NCBI RefSeq assembly: GCF_023718305.1
Contig: NZ_QEYO01000011.1
Span: 1-64,000, forward strand
DNA from: Gramella sp. AN32
GTDB lineage: Bacteria; Bacteroidota; Bacteroidia; Flavobacteriales; Flavobacteriaceae
Reading direction: 5' to 3'
DNA: 64,000 bases
Below, in pieces: positions 41,833-50,527 of the stretch. The first letter of the stretch is position 1; each line of letters opens with the position of its first letter. A program made the position numbers and the translations under genes. Under the pieces are notes generated by a model, which searched no databases, was not told the origin of the DNA, and saw only the letters and a program-made list of their open reading frames with translations.

Positions 41833-43410
41833 CTAGTTTCTACCTAATAAAACATAAATCACAATGGTCGTAACACAAAGCAATGTAGCCATTAGCTTCG
41901 TATATTTCCATTCTACCATTTCAACAAAGGGCAATTCTTTCTGATACATCTTTTTGGCAACAGGATAAAAATAAGATACAGAAAACATCACTATAAGATT
42001 TAAGATAAATTCTATTCCCCAAACATGAACAAAATGAATATCAATCTTAAAGACAAAGGTTGTTAAAATATAAAATGTCAGTCCTACAAATAACGCCGCT
42101 TTCGCGCCTAGTGCCGATATATTCTTAAGAAAAAAACCAGCCAACATAATTGAAGCTATAGGAATAAAGAAAATACCGTTTAACTGCTGCAAAAGCTGGT
42201 ATAACCCATCGGGGACATTCGCTACCATTGGTGCTACTAAGATGGCGAAAATTGCCAACACAGTAGATGTTAATTTACCTATAGTGACTAATTTTTTATC
42301 ACTACTATTTTTTCCAAAGTGTCGCTTATAAATATCAATACTAAAAATGGTTGCAGCGCTATTTAACACACTATTGAAAGTACTTAAAACTGCCCCCATC
42401 ACAATGGCCGCAAAAACACCCACCAAACCTACTGGTAATAATTTTTTAATCAGTTCTGGATAAATCATATCCTGGCTAGCATATAGCGAATCCCCAAAAT
42501 AATAAAAGCCAATAACTCCCGGTAAAATAATTATAATAGGCACTAATATTTTCAAAACTCCGGTAAACAGCAAGCCTTTTTGGGCTTCAACTAAATTTTT
42601 TGCTCCTAATGCACGCTGAATTATAGTTTGATTCATACTCCAGAAGTATAGCTGATTAATAATTAATCCGGTAAAAAGAACACTAAAAGGCATCACAGAA
42701 TCTTCTGCTCCAATAACATTAAATTTTTCCGGGCTATGATTATAAACTTTAACTAAACCATCAAGAGGGTTTCCATCTCCTATACTAACCAAAGCTATTA
42801 AGGGAATCGCTAATCCACCGATTAAAAGTCCAATCCCATTCACTGTATCTGAAATTGCGACCGCCTTTAAACCACCAAAAATCGCATATATGGACCCTAG
42901 TACCCCAATTGCCACCACCGTGATCTGTAGTCCATCTTTTTTGGACACTTCCAGGACTTCAGAGACGTTAAAAATACTTTCTAAATTAATTGCCCCTGTA
43001 TATAAAACGATTGGTAAAAGTGTGACAACAAATGATATCATTAAAAAAAAAGCCACCAAAGTCCTTGTGGTGCCGTCGAACCTATTTTCTAAATATTGTG
43101 GTATGGTTGTCAATCCCATTTTTAAATATTTAGGTACAAAATAAATAGCTGCTGCCACTAGCGCCAAAGCCGAGGTCACTTCCCAGGCTATAATAATAAA
43201 TCCGTTTTTATATGAAGATCCATTCATACCAATAAGGTGCTCGGTAGAAATATTAGTAAGCAGCATAGATCCGGCGATAACTACACCCGTCAAACTTCTT
43301 CCGCCAAGAAAATAACCATCTTGTGAATCTAACTTTTCTTTTCGGAGCTTATACCAGGAATAAATAGCAACAAAGGCCAGGAAAGCTACGAAAGTAAGAG
43401 CGGTATACAT
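41833..43410 (-). CDS. Sodium/solute symporter (SSS family)
   Basis: A 525-residue inner-membrane symporter of the SLC5/SSS family with ~13-14 membrane segments. Typical regions are YFLGGRSLTGVVIAGSMLLTNISTEHLIGMNGSSYKNG (~33-70), GGLKAVAISDTVNGIGLLIGGL near 180, NQLYFWSMNQTIIQRALGAKN near 255, and AAIVMGAVLSTFNSVLNSAATIFSIDIYKRH near 330-360. It imports a sugar or polyol with Na+. It lies downstream of myo-inositol oxygenase and is a candidate inositol or glucuronate transporter. A terminator at 43442-43474 separates the two, so it may have its own promoter or rely on read-through. Confidence 0.88.
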   Translation of the reverse strand: MYTALTFVAFLAFVAIYSWYKLRKEKLDSQDGYFLGGRSLTGVVIAGSMLLTNISTEHLIGMNGSSYKNGFIIIAWEVTSALALVAAAIYFVPKYLKMGLTTIPQYLENRFDGTTRTLVAFFLMISFVVTLLPIVLYTGAINLESIFNVSEVLEVSKKDGLQITVVAIGVLGSIYAIFGGLKAVAISDTVNGIGLLIGGLAIPLIALVSIGDGNPLDGLVKVYNHSPEKFNVIGAEDSVMPFSVLFTGLIINQLYFWSMNQTIIQRALGAKNLVEAQKGLLFTGVLKILVPIIIILPGVIGFYYFGDSLYASQDMIYPELIKKLLPVGLVGVFAAIVMGAVLSTFNSVLNSAATIFSIDIYKRHFGKNSSDKKLVTIGKLTSTVLAIFAILVAPMVANVPDGLYQLLQQLNGIFFIPIASIMLAGFFLKNISALGAKAALFVGLTFYILTTFVFKIDIHFVHVWGIEFILNLIVMFSVSYFYPVAKKMYQKELPFVEMVEWKYTKLMATLLCVTTIVIYVLLGRN

Positions 43411-43441
43411 ACAATATGATCTTTATAGATAGTTGGAAAGC

Positions 43442-43474
43442 AAAAAAGCCCTAAAAATATGTTAGAGCTTTTTT
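43442..43474 (-). terminator. Terminator between the inositol oxygenase and symporter genes
   Basis: On the minus strand AAAAAAGCTCTAA and TTAGGGCTTTTTT make a 13-bp stem with one G-T wobble around a 7-base loop. The flanking A and T runs allow function in both directions. It lies 21 bases after the oxygenase stop. Confidence 0.7.
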
Positions 43475-43494
43475 CAGAAAATAAAAGCAAGCTT

Positions 43495-44373
43495 TTAGAA
43501 GTTCAATTTTCCGGGTAAATACTTCTCGGCAAGAGTTTTATAATAAGGCATTAGGTCTTTAACCTTGGGTGGTATGGGTGCTTTGGAATATAAATCGTAA
43601 GGATTAAATTTTTTAACCCATTCAAACATTTCAATGTCCTTCTCGTTCATTAAATGTGCATACTCATTTTCTCGGTGCTGCGCATAAAACGAATGATACC
43701 TAATTATGTATAATGCAGGCTCTGGCAGGTAATCTTTCATGATTTGATATAAATATTCATCATGTCCCCAACTCATTTTAACATTATCCAGGCCGCAATT
43801 TGGTTCATAGACCCCGTATTTAGTATTATAGCGTTCATCTGTATAGTCTGGATTATTTACAAAGAATTCGGGATATACAATTTTACCGGAAAAGGCACAT
43901 CCTACCGGAAAAGTGTCCCCTACTACGGCCCATTGCGGTTCGCCAAATAAGCATAGTACTTTGCCTAAATCGTGTATAAAACCCGTAAGTACCAGCCAGT
44001 CTGGATGACCGTCTGCCCTTATCGCTTCAGAGGTTTGTAACAAATGCTGTAACTGATCTAAATCTATATCGGGATCACTATCGTCTACCAAGGTATTTAA
44101 AAAGTCGACTGCTTCCCAAATAGACATTTCTTTTTTGTTGAATTTTAAAAACTCTGTTTCTTTATAACAAACAAAATCATATGTTTGGTATTCATGATTC
44201 ATTTTATAAAATTCCCTAACCGTATCTAATCGTTCTGAATCTACATAGTTTCTAAACTCATCTTTCTCTTTTTTAGTTTCAGCAGGATCAGGATACCTTT
44301 GCAATAAATTATCTTCCCAATCATCAATATTACCCATAGGGTCATGTCGATCTTTATTTAATGAGTCCTTCAT
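43495..44373 (-). CDS. myo-Inositol oxygenase
   Basis: A 292-residue MIOX-like dioxygenase, close in length to the eukaryotic enzyme; it converts myo-inositol and O2 to D-glucuronate at a di-iron site. HD-type ligands are visible in TSEAIRADGHPDWLVLTGFIHDLGKVLCLFGEPQWAVVGDTFPVGC (~108-153), KMSWGHDEYLYQIMKDYLP near 200-218 and RYHSFYAQH near 225, plus NPYDLYSKA. It has no signal peptide. Bacterial MIOX occurs in some Bacteroidota. Together with the symporter and the PI-PLC-like enzyme it points to use of inositol as a carbon source. Confidence 0.9.
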   Translation of the reverse strand: MKDSLNKDRHDPMGNIDDWEDNLLQRYPDPAETKKEKDEFRNYVDSERLDTVREFYKMNHEYQTYDFVCYKETEFLKFNKKEMSIWEAVDFLNTLVDDSDPDIDLDQLQHLLQTSEAIRADGHPDWLVLTGFIHDLGKVLCLFGEPQWAVVGDTFPVGCAFSGKIVYPEFFVNNPDYTDERYNTKYGVYEPNCGLDNVKMSWGHDEYLYQIMKDYLPEPALYIIRYHSFYAQHRENEYAHLMNEKDIEMFEWVKKFNPYDLYSKAPIPPKVKDLMPYYKTLAEKYLPGKLNF

Positions 44374-44508
44374 CGTTGTTTATACTTTAGAGCTTAATTG
44401 TTAACTATCCTATTTCACTCATGCAATTTAAAACATTAAACAATTTACGAAATGGATTAATACATCAAAAACATGGAAAAAATAAAATAAATTAAAAGGT
44501 AACACTAT

Positions 44509-47076
44509 CTACTTCAGCAATTTACTGGGAGGAAAACCAAATTGTTTTTTAAAGCAACGGCTAAAATATAAGGGATCGTTAAAGCCTACCAGGTCGGTCA
44601 CTTCCGATACATTATGCTTTTTTGTTTTTAGAAGTTGGACTGATTTTTTTAATCGAATGGTCCTAATAAACTCATTAGGTGCCAAATCGGTTAGTTCTTT
44701 TATTTTTCTATAAAGTTTTGAAGAGCTCATCCCTAACTCTTCACACAAAAAACTGGTGGTTAAATCTGCCTTACTAAGATTTTCTTCAATTAGGTGTGAT
44801 ATTTTTTCCATTAAAGCCTTATCTACGGGAGAATGGGTAAGCAAACCTATTTCGCTCTCTGCATCGTCTGAAAATTTCGATTTTAGCTCTAATCTTGTTT
44901 TTATAATATTTACAATTATTGATTTTAATAAGGAAGGATCGAAAGGTTTTACTAAATATCCATCTGCCCCTACATCGTAGCCTTTCACCTTATCTTCATT
45001 TTCGGAAAGTGCGGTTAATAAGATCACAGGAATGTGGCTAATAAAGTCATCATTTTTAAGTTCTTTGCAAAATTGAAGGCCATCCATAACTGGCATCATC
45101 ACATCGGCTACACATAATATTGGCTTTATTTGCCGGCAGAGTTGAAGGCCTTCTTCTCCATTTTCAGCTTCATATACTTTATAATAATTAGATAGATAAT
45201 CTATTAAATATTTTCTTAGTTCAAGGTTATCTTCAATAACCAGTATCTTTTCTTTAATTTCGGTATTGGTAGTTGCTTTTTTAACAGGAATTTGAGGTGT
45301 AATTTCCTGCCTGTCCTTATTTATTACATACTCAAAAACTTCTTTTTTCTTATAAAAACTGCGTTTTACAGGAATTTCAACGGTAAAAACACTGCCTTTG
45401 TTCGGTGTACTTTTTACTTTTATGCTTCCTTTATGCAAATCGACCAGGGATTTGACCAGTGACAATCCAATTCCTGAACCCGTATTGTTCTCCTTACTAT
45501 TTGTGGCCTGGTAAAACCTTGTAAATATCTTTTTCTGACTCTTTTTTGGTATACCTATCCCATCATCACTCACCTCAATAATCAAATAACCTTCATCTCC
45601 GTCTTTTATACCAACAAATAAATCTACATGCCCATATTTATTGGTAAACTTTATAGCATTAGACAACAAGTTATAGAGAATTTTATCATATTTATCCTTA
45701 TCTATCCACCCAACAATCGATTCATTTTCAGTATTAAAGCTTAGCTGAATATGTTTATTATAAGCAAACTCTTTAAACGAATCGAATGTATCTTTGGTGT
45801 ACTGTAAAATATCGGTTTTTGATACTTTTAGTTTAAGTTCACCTGTTTGTGCCTTTCTAAAATCCAGTACCTGGTTTACTAAATTTAAAAGTCTACTGGC
45901 ATTTTGATGTATAAGGTTGTATCTGCTTTTTTGATACTCATTGCTATAGTCCTTACCCTCTTCTATTAATTGCTTTACAGGCCCTAAAATAAGGGTTAAA
46001 GGTGTCCTTAACTCATGAGAGATATTGGTGAAAAATCTTAATTTCTCATTATTCAATTTTATGTCGCGCTCCCTGTTCACTTTTTCTGTAACGAGTTCCT
46101 GTTTTAAACGCATCCGGTTTTTCACTTCTCGTCTAACGAAATAGAGGATTAAGGCAAGGAGCAACAAAAAAAGGATGAGTGCCTGGTAGGTTAACCAAAA
46201 CGGTCTCTTGATTTTTATTTTATAAGAAACAATATCACTCCAGTGCCCGTCACTATTGCTGGATTTAATTTTAAACACATAGTTACCCGGAAATAAATTA
46301 GTATACTGAACTGTTCGGGAGTTACTGCTTGCAGTTATCCAATTATCATCAAATCCTTCTAATTTATATTCAAATTTGTTTAGCCGTTCATTTGCATAAG
46401 AGGGAGTGGAAAATTGAAATGAAAAATTCCGGTTTTTATAATTAAGTTCTATACTTTTTGTTTGATTAAAATCTTTTTTGAGAGGGGTATCCTCGTTTAT
46501 TTCTTTGCCGGGAACTACTATTTCATTTTGTATTTTAATTTCAGTAATTACAGGCTTGGGCGATAATTGGTTTTCTTGTATGGTATAGGGTGAAAAATAT
46601 ATTATACCGTTTTTTCCTCCTAAATAAATATCTGAATTTCCGAAATTATAAAAGCCCCTAGAGCTGAAAAAATCCAGTCTATTCCCACTATTAACATGAT
46701 AAATATTATAGTCTTTTTGATTTGCTTTAAGCCTGGCCACACTATTGTTATTTATGTTTAGCCATAAATCGCCATTAATATCAGTAAGTATATCGGTTAC
46801 CCATTTACCTGCCAGTTCTTCAGGTTTTTTTAAAGGCAAAAAATTATTTTCTTCTTTATCAAAATAGCTTAATCCTTTTCGGGTTGCAGCCCACAGTTTA
46901 CCAGCGTCATCAAAAACAATATCACTTACATTATTATGTGGAAGTCCTTTTTTATTATTAAAAGAGGATTTATAAACAACTTGAGTACCTGTTTCTAAAG
47001 TATATTTTACCACTCCTGTTTCGGTAGCAAACCATACATCGTTAAATTGATCTTTAATAATTTCATTTATTTCCAC
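44509..47076 (-). CDS. Hybrid two-component regulator, C-terminal piece (interrupted gene)
   Basis: 855 residues from a GTG after an in-frame TAA: the distal part of a SusR/HTCS-type regulator. The end of the periplasmic beta-propeller (~10-165), Y_Y_Y domain (~215-288), membrane helix (~297-315), histidine kinase with NISHELRTPL (H354), ATPase DDGIGIP, receiver with CVADVMMPVMDGL (D658) and AraC-type HTH (~750-855, GFNDPLYFSRCFKKQFGFPPSKLLK) are all present. Alone it would lack a signal peptide and most of the sensor. It would activate the neighbouring PUL if produced as one protein with the upstream piece at 47080-48546. Confidence 0.85.
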   Translation of the reverse strand: MEINEIIKDQFNDVWFATETGVVKYTLETGTQVVYKSSFNNKKGLPHNNVSDIVFDDAGKLWAATRKGLSYFDKEENNFLPLKKPEELAGKWVTDILTDINGDLWLNINNNSVARLKANQKDYNIYHVNSGNRLDFFSSRGFYNFGNSDIYLGGKNGIIYFSPYTIQENQLSPKPVITEIKIQNEIVVPGKEINEDTPLKKDFNQTKSIELNYKNRNFSFQFSTPSYANERLNKFEYKLEGFDDNWITASSNSRTVQYTNLFPGNYVFKIKSSNSDGHWSDIVSYKIKIKRPFWLTYQALILFLLLLALILYFVRREVKNRMRLKQELVTEKVNRERDIKLNNEKLRFFTNISHELRTPLTLILGPVKQLIEEGKDYSNEYQKSRYNLIHQNASRLLNLVNQVLDFRKAQTGELKLKVSKTDILQYTKDTFDSFKEFAYNKHIQLSFNTENESIVGWIDKDKYDKILYNLLSNAIKFTNKYGHVDLFVGIKDGDEGYLIIEVSDDGIGIPKKSQKKIFTRFYQATNSKENNTGSGIGLSLVKSLVDLHKGSIKVKSTPNKGSVFTVEIPVKRSFYKKKEVFEYVINKDRQEITPQIPVKKATTNTEIKEKILVIEDNLELRKYLIDYLSNYYKVYEAENGEEGLQLCRQIKPILCVADVMMPVMDGLQFCKELKNDDFISHIPVILLTALSENEDKVKGYDVGADGYLVKPFDPSLLKSIIVNIIKTRLELKSKFSDDAESEIGLLTHSPVDKALMEKISHLIEENLSKADLTTSFLCEELGMSSSKLYRKIKELTDLAPNEFIRTIRLKKSVQLLKTKKHNVSEVTDLVGFNDPLYFSRCFKKQFGFPPSKLLK

Positions 47077-47079
47077 TTC

Positions 47080-48546
47080 TTACAACAAAGCCATTTTAGA
47101 AGATTTCCCATCTCTGCTTTTTGTATCTAAAATTACAGCTCCTTCACCAAACGAGCCTACCATAAGTTTGTTTTCCCCTAAATTTTCGAAAGCCGAAACA
47201 GGGGATTTTTCAAAACCTATATCTATTTCCCTAGATTTGTTTGTAATGTAATTGTAAGCCAATAGCTTACCATTCCATAAACCGCAGTAAAATATTCTAC
47301 CATCTATAGAATAAATACTGGCAATATCTTTTTGATTATTGTATAGCGGAATAAAATGATCCCCATCTGAAATAAAAAGTCCGTTATGGCGAGTAGCCAC
47401 CATAACTTTATCATTATAGGTCCTGGCAAAGCCCCTTACCCTTGGTGCCTGATTACCTATAAAACGAGAAATATCTTTATTAAGGTTGAATTGATTTTCA
47501 AAAGGATCGTATTTATCCAAGCCATCTTCGGTACCTATCCATAAAATGCCGGAAGCATCAAAATATAAAGCAGAAACTAAATTATCTACTAAAGATGTTT
47601 GGTCTGTTAAAACAGAATAATATCTTTTAAAATCACCTTTACTAATGTCTTCCAATTGATCACAGACTAGGAGTCCGCCCAGCGTACCCACCCAATATTT
47701 ACCATCTGGTGCCTGAGCTACCGTTAGAAAATACGGCCCTAAAGCGTCTCTTATTCCGTTGTTTTCAATATAAAGGTTTTCAAATTCATTTAGTTTCTTG
47801 TTTAATTTATACAAACCTTTTCTGGTTCCTATAAATATATCCCTTTTGGCATCTTCATAAATAAAATTCAAATATGGATTTACCTCTAAAGAGTTAGGAA
47901 TATTAAGTTTATAAGAAGTTACTTGTTTTATGTTACCAGAAACATCTAAATTTATTTTCGCAACAGATGCCGTACCATAGCTACCTACCCATGTATTACC
48001 ACTTGAATCCTCAAAAATTTCTTTAACATAATTAAAACCCGTTAATTCTATTTTTTCAAACCTGTTTTCTTCAAAATGAAATAGAAAAACACCCTGGTCT
48101 TTGGTACCCACCCAAACCCGTTTGTATTTATCTACATATATAGAGCGTATTTCCTCATCCTGTAAACTATTGGGATTGCCTTTTTCTGTTAAAAATGTAG
48201 TGAATTTGTAGGTATCTAACTCTAAAAGTGTTAAGCCTTTTCGAGTACCAATCCATAGGTGATTTGATACTTCATCTAACTCCAGAGCTGTTATATCGTT
48301 ATTGTTAATTTTATTATTTCCTTCGGAAGAACTTAAAAACGATTTAAATTCATACCCGTCAAACCTATTTAGACCAGAAAATGTACCTAGCCATAAAAAC
48401 CCATGTTTATCCTGGACAATATGGCGCACCGAATTATGCGATAAGCCTCCGTTCTCATTATAATGTTCAAATTTGATATTTTGAGAATAAGATCTCAAAA
48501 AAAATAGCATCAAACACAAGGATAGTATGATAAAACGGTATTTCAT
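47080..48546 (-). CDS. Hybrid two-component regulator, N-terminal sensor piece (interrupted gene)
   Basis: 488 residues: a signal peptide (RFIILSLCLMLFFLRSYSQ) and repeated Reg_prop beta-propeller blades (QDKHGFLWLGTFSGLNRFDGY, DEVSNHLWIGTRKGL, DKYKRVWVGTKDQGV, DASGILWIGTEDGLDKYDPF). It ends at SSKMALL followed by TAA, and the same frame continues as EVEINEIIKDQFNDVWFATE in the downstream piece. An intact HTCS of ~1,345 residues, the normal size, is thus split by a single stop codon: a nonsense mutation or sequence error, unless the stop is read through. A free periplasmic sensor domain could still be made. Confidence 0.88.
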   Translation of the reverse strand: MKYRFIILSLCLMLFFLRSYSQNIKFEHYNENGGLSHNSVRHIVQDKHGFLWLGTFSGLNRFDGYEFKSFLSSSEGNNKINNNDITALELDEVSNHLWIGTRKGLTLLELDTYKFTTFLTEKGNPNSLQDEEIRSIYVDKYKRVWVGTKDQGVFLFHFEENRFEKIELTGFNYVKEIFEDSSGNTWVGSYGTASVAKINLDVSGNIKQVTSYKLNIPNSLEVNPYLNFIYEDAKRDIFIGTRKGLYKLNKKLNEFENLYIENNGIRDALGPYFLTVAQAPDGKYWVGTLGGLLVCDQLEDISKGDFKRYYSVLTDQTSLVDNLVSALYFDASGILWIGTEDGLDKYDPFENQFNLNKDISRFIGNQAPRVRGFARTYNDKVMVATRHNGLFISDGDHFIPLYNNQKDIASIYSIDGRIFYCGLWNGKLLAYNYITNKSREIDIGFEKSPVSAFENLGENKLMVGSFGEGAVILDTKSRDGKSSKMALL

Positions 48547-48559
48547 TGAGACAGTGTTT

Positions 48560-50416
48560 TCATTCTTCTGGTGCTATATTTTTTATGGTATTGAAGTCTA
48601 AATTTATCATAAAATGATTTGATGGCTCACCATTCCTAGTTTTATCAAAGATTGCAGCCCATAATTTATAGGTGGTATCTTCTGATTTTTTTAATTGATT
48701 ACAAACCAGCTCGTACTGTTTTAAACGCCTGGCTCCAATATCTATTTCCGCTATTTCATCTGCGCTTCTTAATCTATAAAAATCGTAAATCATATCGAAC
48801 CCGGTCCAATTTTCAAAACTTTTTAAGCTTAGGTTGTTGTCCCGCAATGCTTGGTTTAATTTATCATTTTCAACGGTATTTCTCAACAATAATTCTTTGC
48901 CGGATAATGGTAATATAGTTTCAGAAAATCCCTGGGGCCAATCATTCGGTAAAAGCCGAAGTCGCAACAGTTCTTTCAAATGCCATTGTGTAAAATCTTT
49001 ATAATTTCTAGTTGAAAGGATCTTTCTATCCCAAATTGAAGCCTGCCCTGATTCTTTTAAATAGGCATATTCCTGTTCATATAATGGGAACAACCTATCG
49101 AAGTTTTTAACCGATTTTATCACCACCGTTTCTATTTCAAATTCTGAATTTGAGTGAATGAAAAGTATTTTATATGCCGGTGCGTAAGCCGCTAATGAGG
49201 GTGTTTGGATATTGAATAATGTATTCCCTTTATTACTTGTACTTACCCCCGTATCATTTATATGCATATGCCCGCCAAAATGAATTTGAATGCCGGCATC
49301 TGCAAATGTTTCGGCTACATCTTCCTGGGGTACACGATGCAATTGCATTTTATCATCCCCAAAAAATTGTTTCATTTCTTCAGATGCACCATCGTTAAAA
49401 TCGACCATGGGATAATGGCTAAATGCTATTAAAACCTTCCCGTTTTCTTCGGCTTCCAGGGCAATTTTTTTTACCCAATCTATCAAATGACTTTTATGTG
49501 AAAGTACATTATTGTAACCAATGCTTGCGCCAGAAAAGTCATTGGGATTATTGGAAACACCAGATAATTCTTTATTAGGCACATATACATTGGCATCTAT
49601 CGCTAAAAGCCAAACTCCTTTTGTGGGTTCAACCAAATAACTGGCATCCGGGAGGACATTATTTTTATCGATAGGATAAAGCCTTTTATTTAAAACAGCC
49701 TCTTTTTTGGCATTTTTGAACCTGTAATTTTTATAGGTATATGTAGAAAAAGGCGTTTCCCAATACAGATATTCTTTTTGAGGATAAAAACCAAATGCAG
49801 CCATTTCACTTAAAATATCTTTATAACCCCATTTTTTTATTTCTGAAGTTATAATAGGTTTTAATTGACCTTCCCTACTATTTTTTAAATTTTCGACAGA
49901 ACTGGTAATGATTTGCTCCTTCCCACCTTCACCTAAAAAATCTGTCTTACCAGCTTCCTGGGTAAAGGGTTTTACCGGATCGTGGTTCCCGGTGATTGCA
50001 AAAAAGGAAATACCGTATTTATTAGAGTAATTATTTAATATTGTGCTTAAACCTTTTATATGTACCGGTTGCCCATCATCACTAAAATCACCGGGTAGTG
50101 CCACATATTTAATTCCTCGTGCTACAATGTCATCTAAAGCTTCTATAAACGCAAAATAATTTTCATTAAAAATTCGGGTGGATTGCAATTGGGAATCCAT
50201 AGTCCTGATATTAACATAGGCTCCCGTTTTAGGATTTTTTACCCCTTTATAGTTAGCATCTTCGAACTGCGCATATATATCCTGAAAATGAGCATCGGCA
50301 ATAAAGGCAATTTGAATATTTTTGAGGTTTTTTTTCTCTTTTTGAGCACACGAAAACAGTACCAGTAGAATACTAAATAAAATGTACCTGCTTTGATGAT
50401 GCATAAAACCTATCAT
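48560..50416 (-). CDS. Metallophosphoesterase lipoprotein
   Basis: A 618-residue calcineurin-like metallophosphoesterase. The N-terminus has a lipoprotein signal with lipobox LFSC near residue 23; the start may be the internal ATG at residue 5. Metal-ligand motifs are visible in order: IAFIADAHF (~35-43), LPGDFSDDG near 106, AITGNHDP near 137, IAFSHYPMVDF near 330 and IHFGGHMH near 376. The C-terminal ~200 residues are an extra domain. It could act as a phosphomonoesterase or phosphodiesterase at the cell surface, removing phosphate from inositol- or sugar-phosphates released by the neighbouring PI-PLC-like enzyme. The specificity is inferred from context only. Confidence 0.85.
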   Translation of the reverse strand: MIGFMHHQSRYILFSILLVLFSCAQKEKKNLKNIQIAFIADAHFQDIYAQFEDANYKGVKNPKTGAYVNIRTMDSQLQSTRIFNENYFAFIEALDDIVARGIKYVALPGDFSDDGQPVHIKGLSTILNNYSNKYGISFFAITGNHDPVKPFTQEAGKTDFLGEGGKEQIITSSVENLKNSREGQLKPIITSEIKKWGYKDILSEMAAFGFYPQKEYLYWETPFSTYTYKNYRFKNAKKEAVLNKRLYPIDKNNVLPDASYLVEPTKGVWLLAIDANVYVPNKELSGVSNNPNDFSGASIGYNNVLSHKSHLIDWVKKIALEAEENGKVLIAFSHYPMVDFNDGASEEMKQFFGDDKMQLHRVPQEDVAETFADAGIQIHFGGHMHINDTGVSTSNKGNTLFNIQTPSLAAYAPAYKILFIHSNSEFEIETVVIKSVKNFDRLFPLYEQEYAYLKESGQASIWDRKILSTRNYKDFTQWHLKELLRLRLLPNDWPQGFSETILPLSGKELLLRNTVENDKLNQALRDNNLSLKSFENWTGFDMIYDFYRLRSADEIAEIDIGARRLKQYELVCNQLKKSEDTTYKLWAAIFDKTRNGEPSNHFMINLDFNTIKNIAPEE

Positions 50417-50527
50417 TAATTTTTAACTAATTCTGAAGGGAACAACTTTTTTTTCCTCCTCCCAAATCTATCAATACCTGAGCAGAATGACGTCCTTTAT
50501 AGTTTATGATACTTTACAGACAATCAA

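Noticed and set aside
43411..48559. A dCas12f guide target upstream of the PUL or regulator genes
   Set aside because: By eye no 12-base seed of any of the three guides, on either strand, was found in these gaps; a computed search is needed to be certain.
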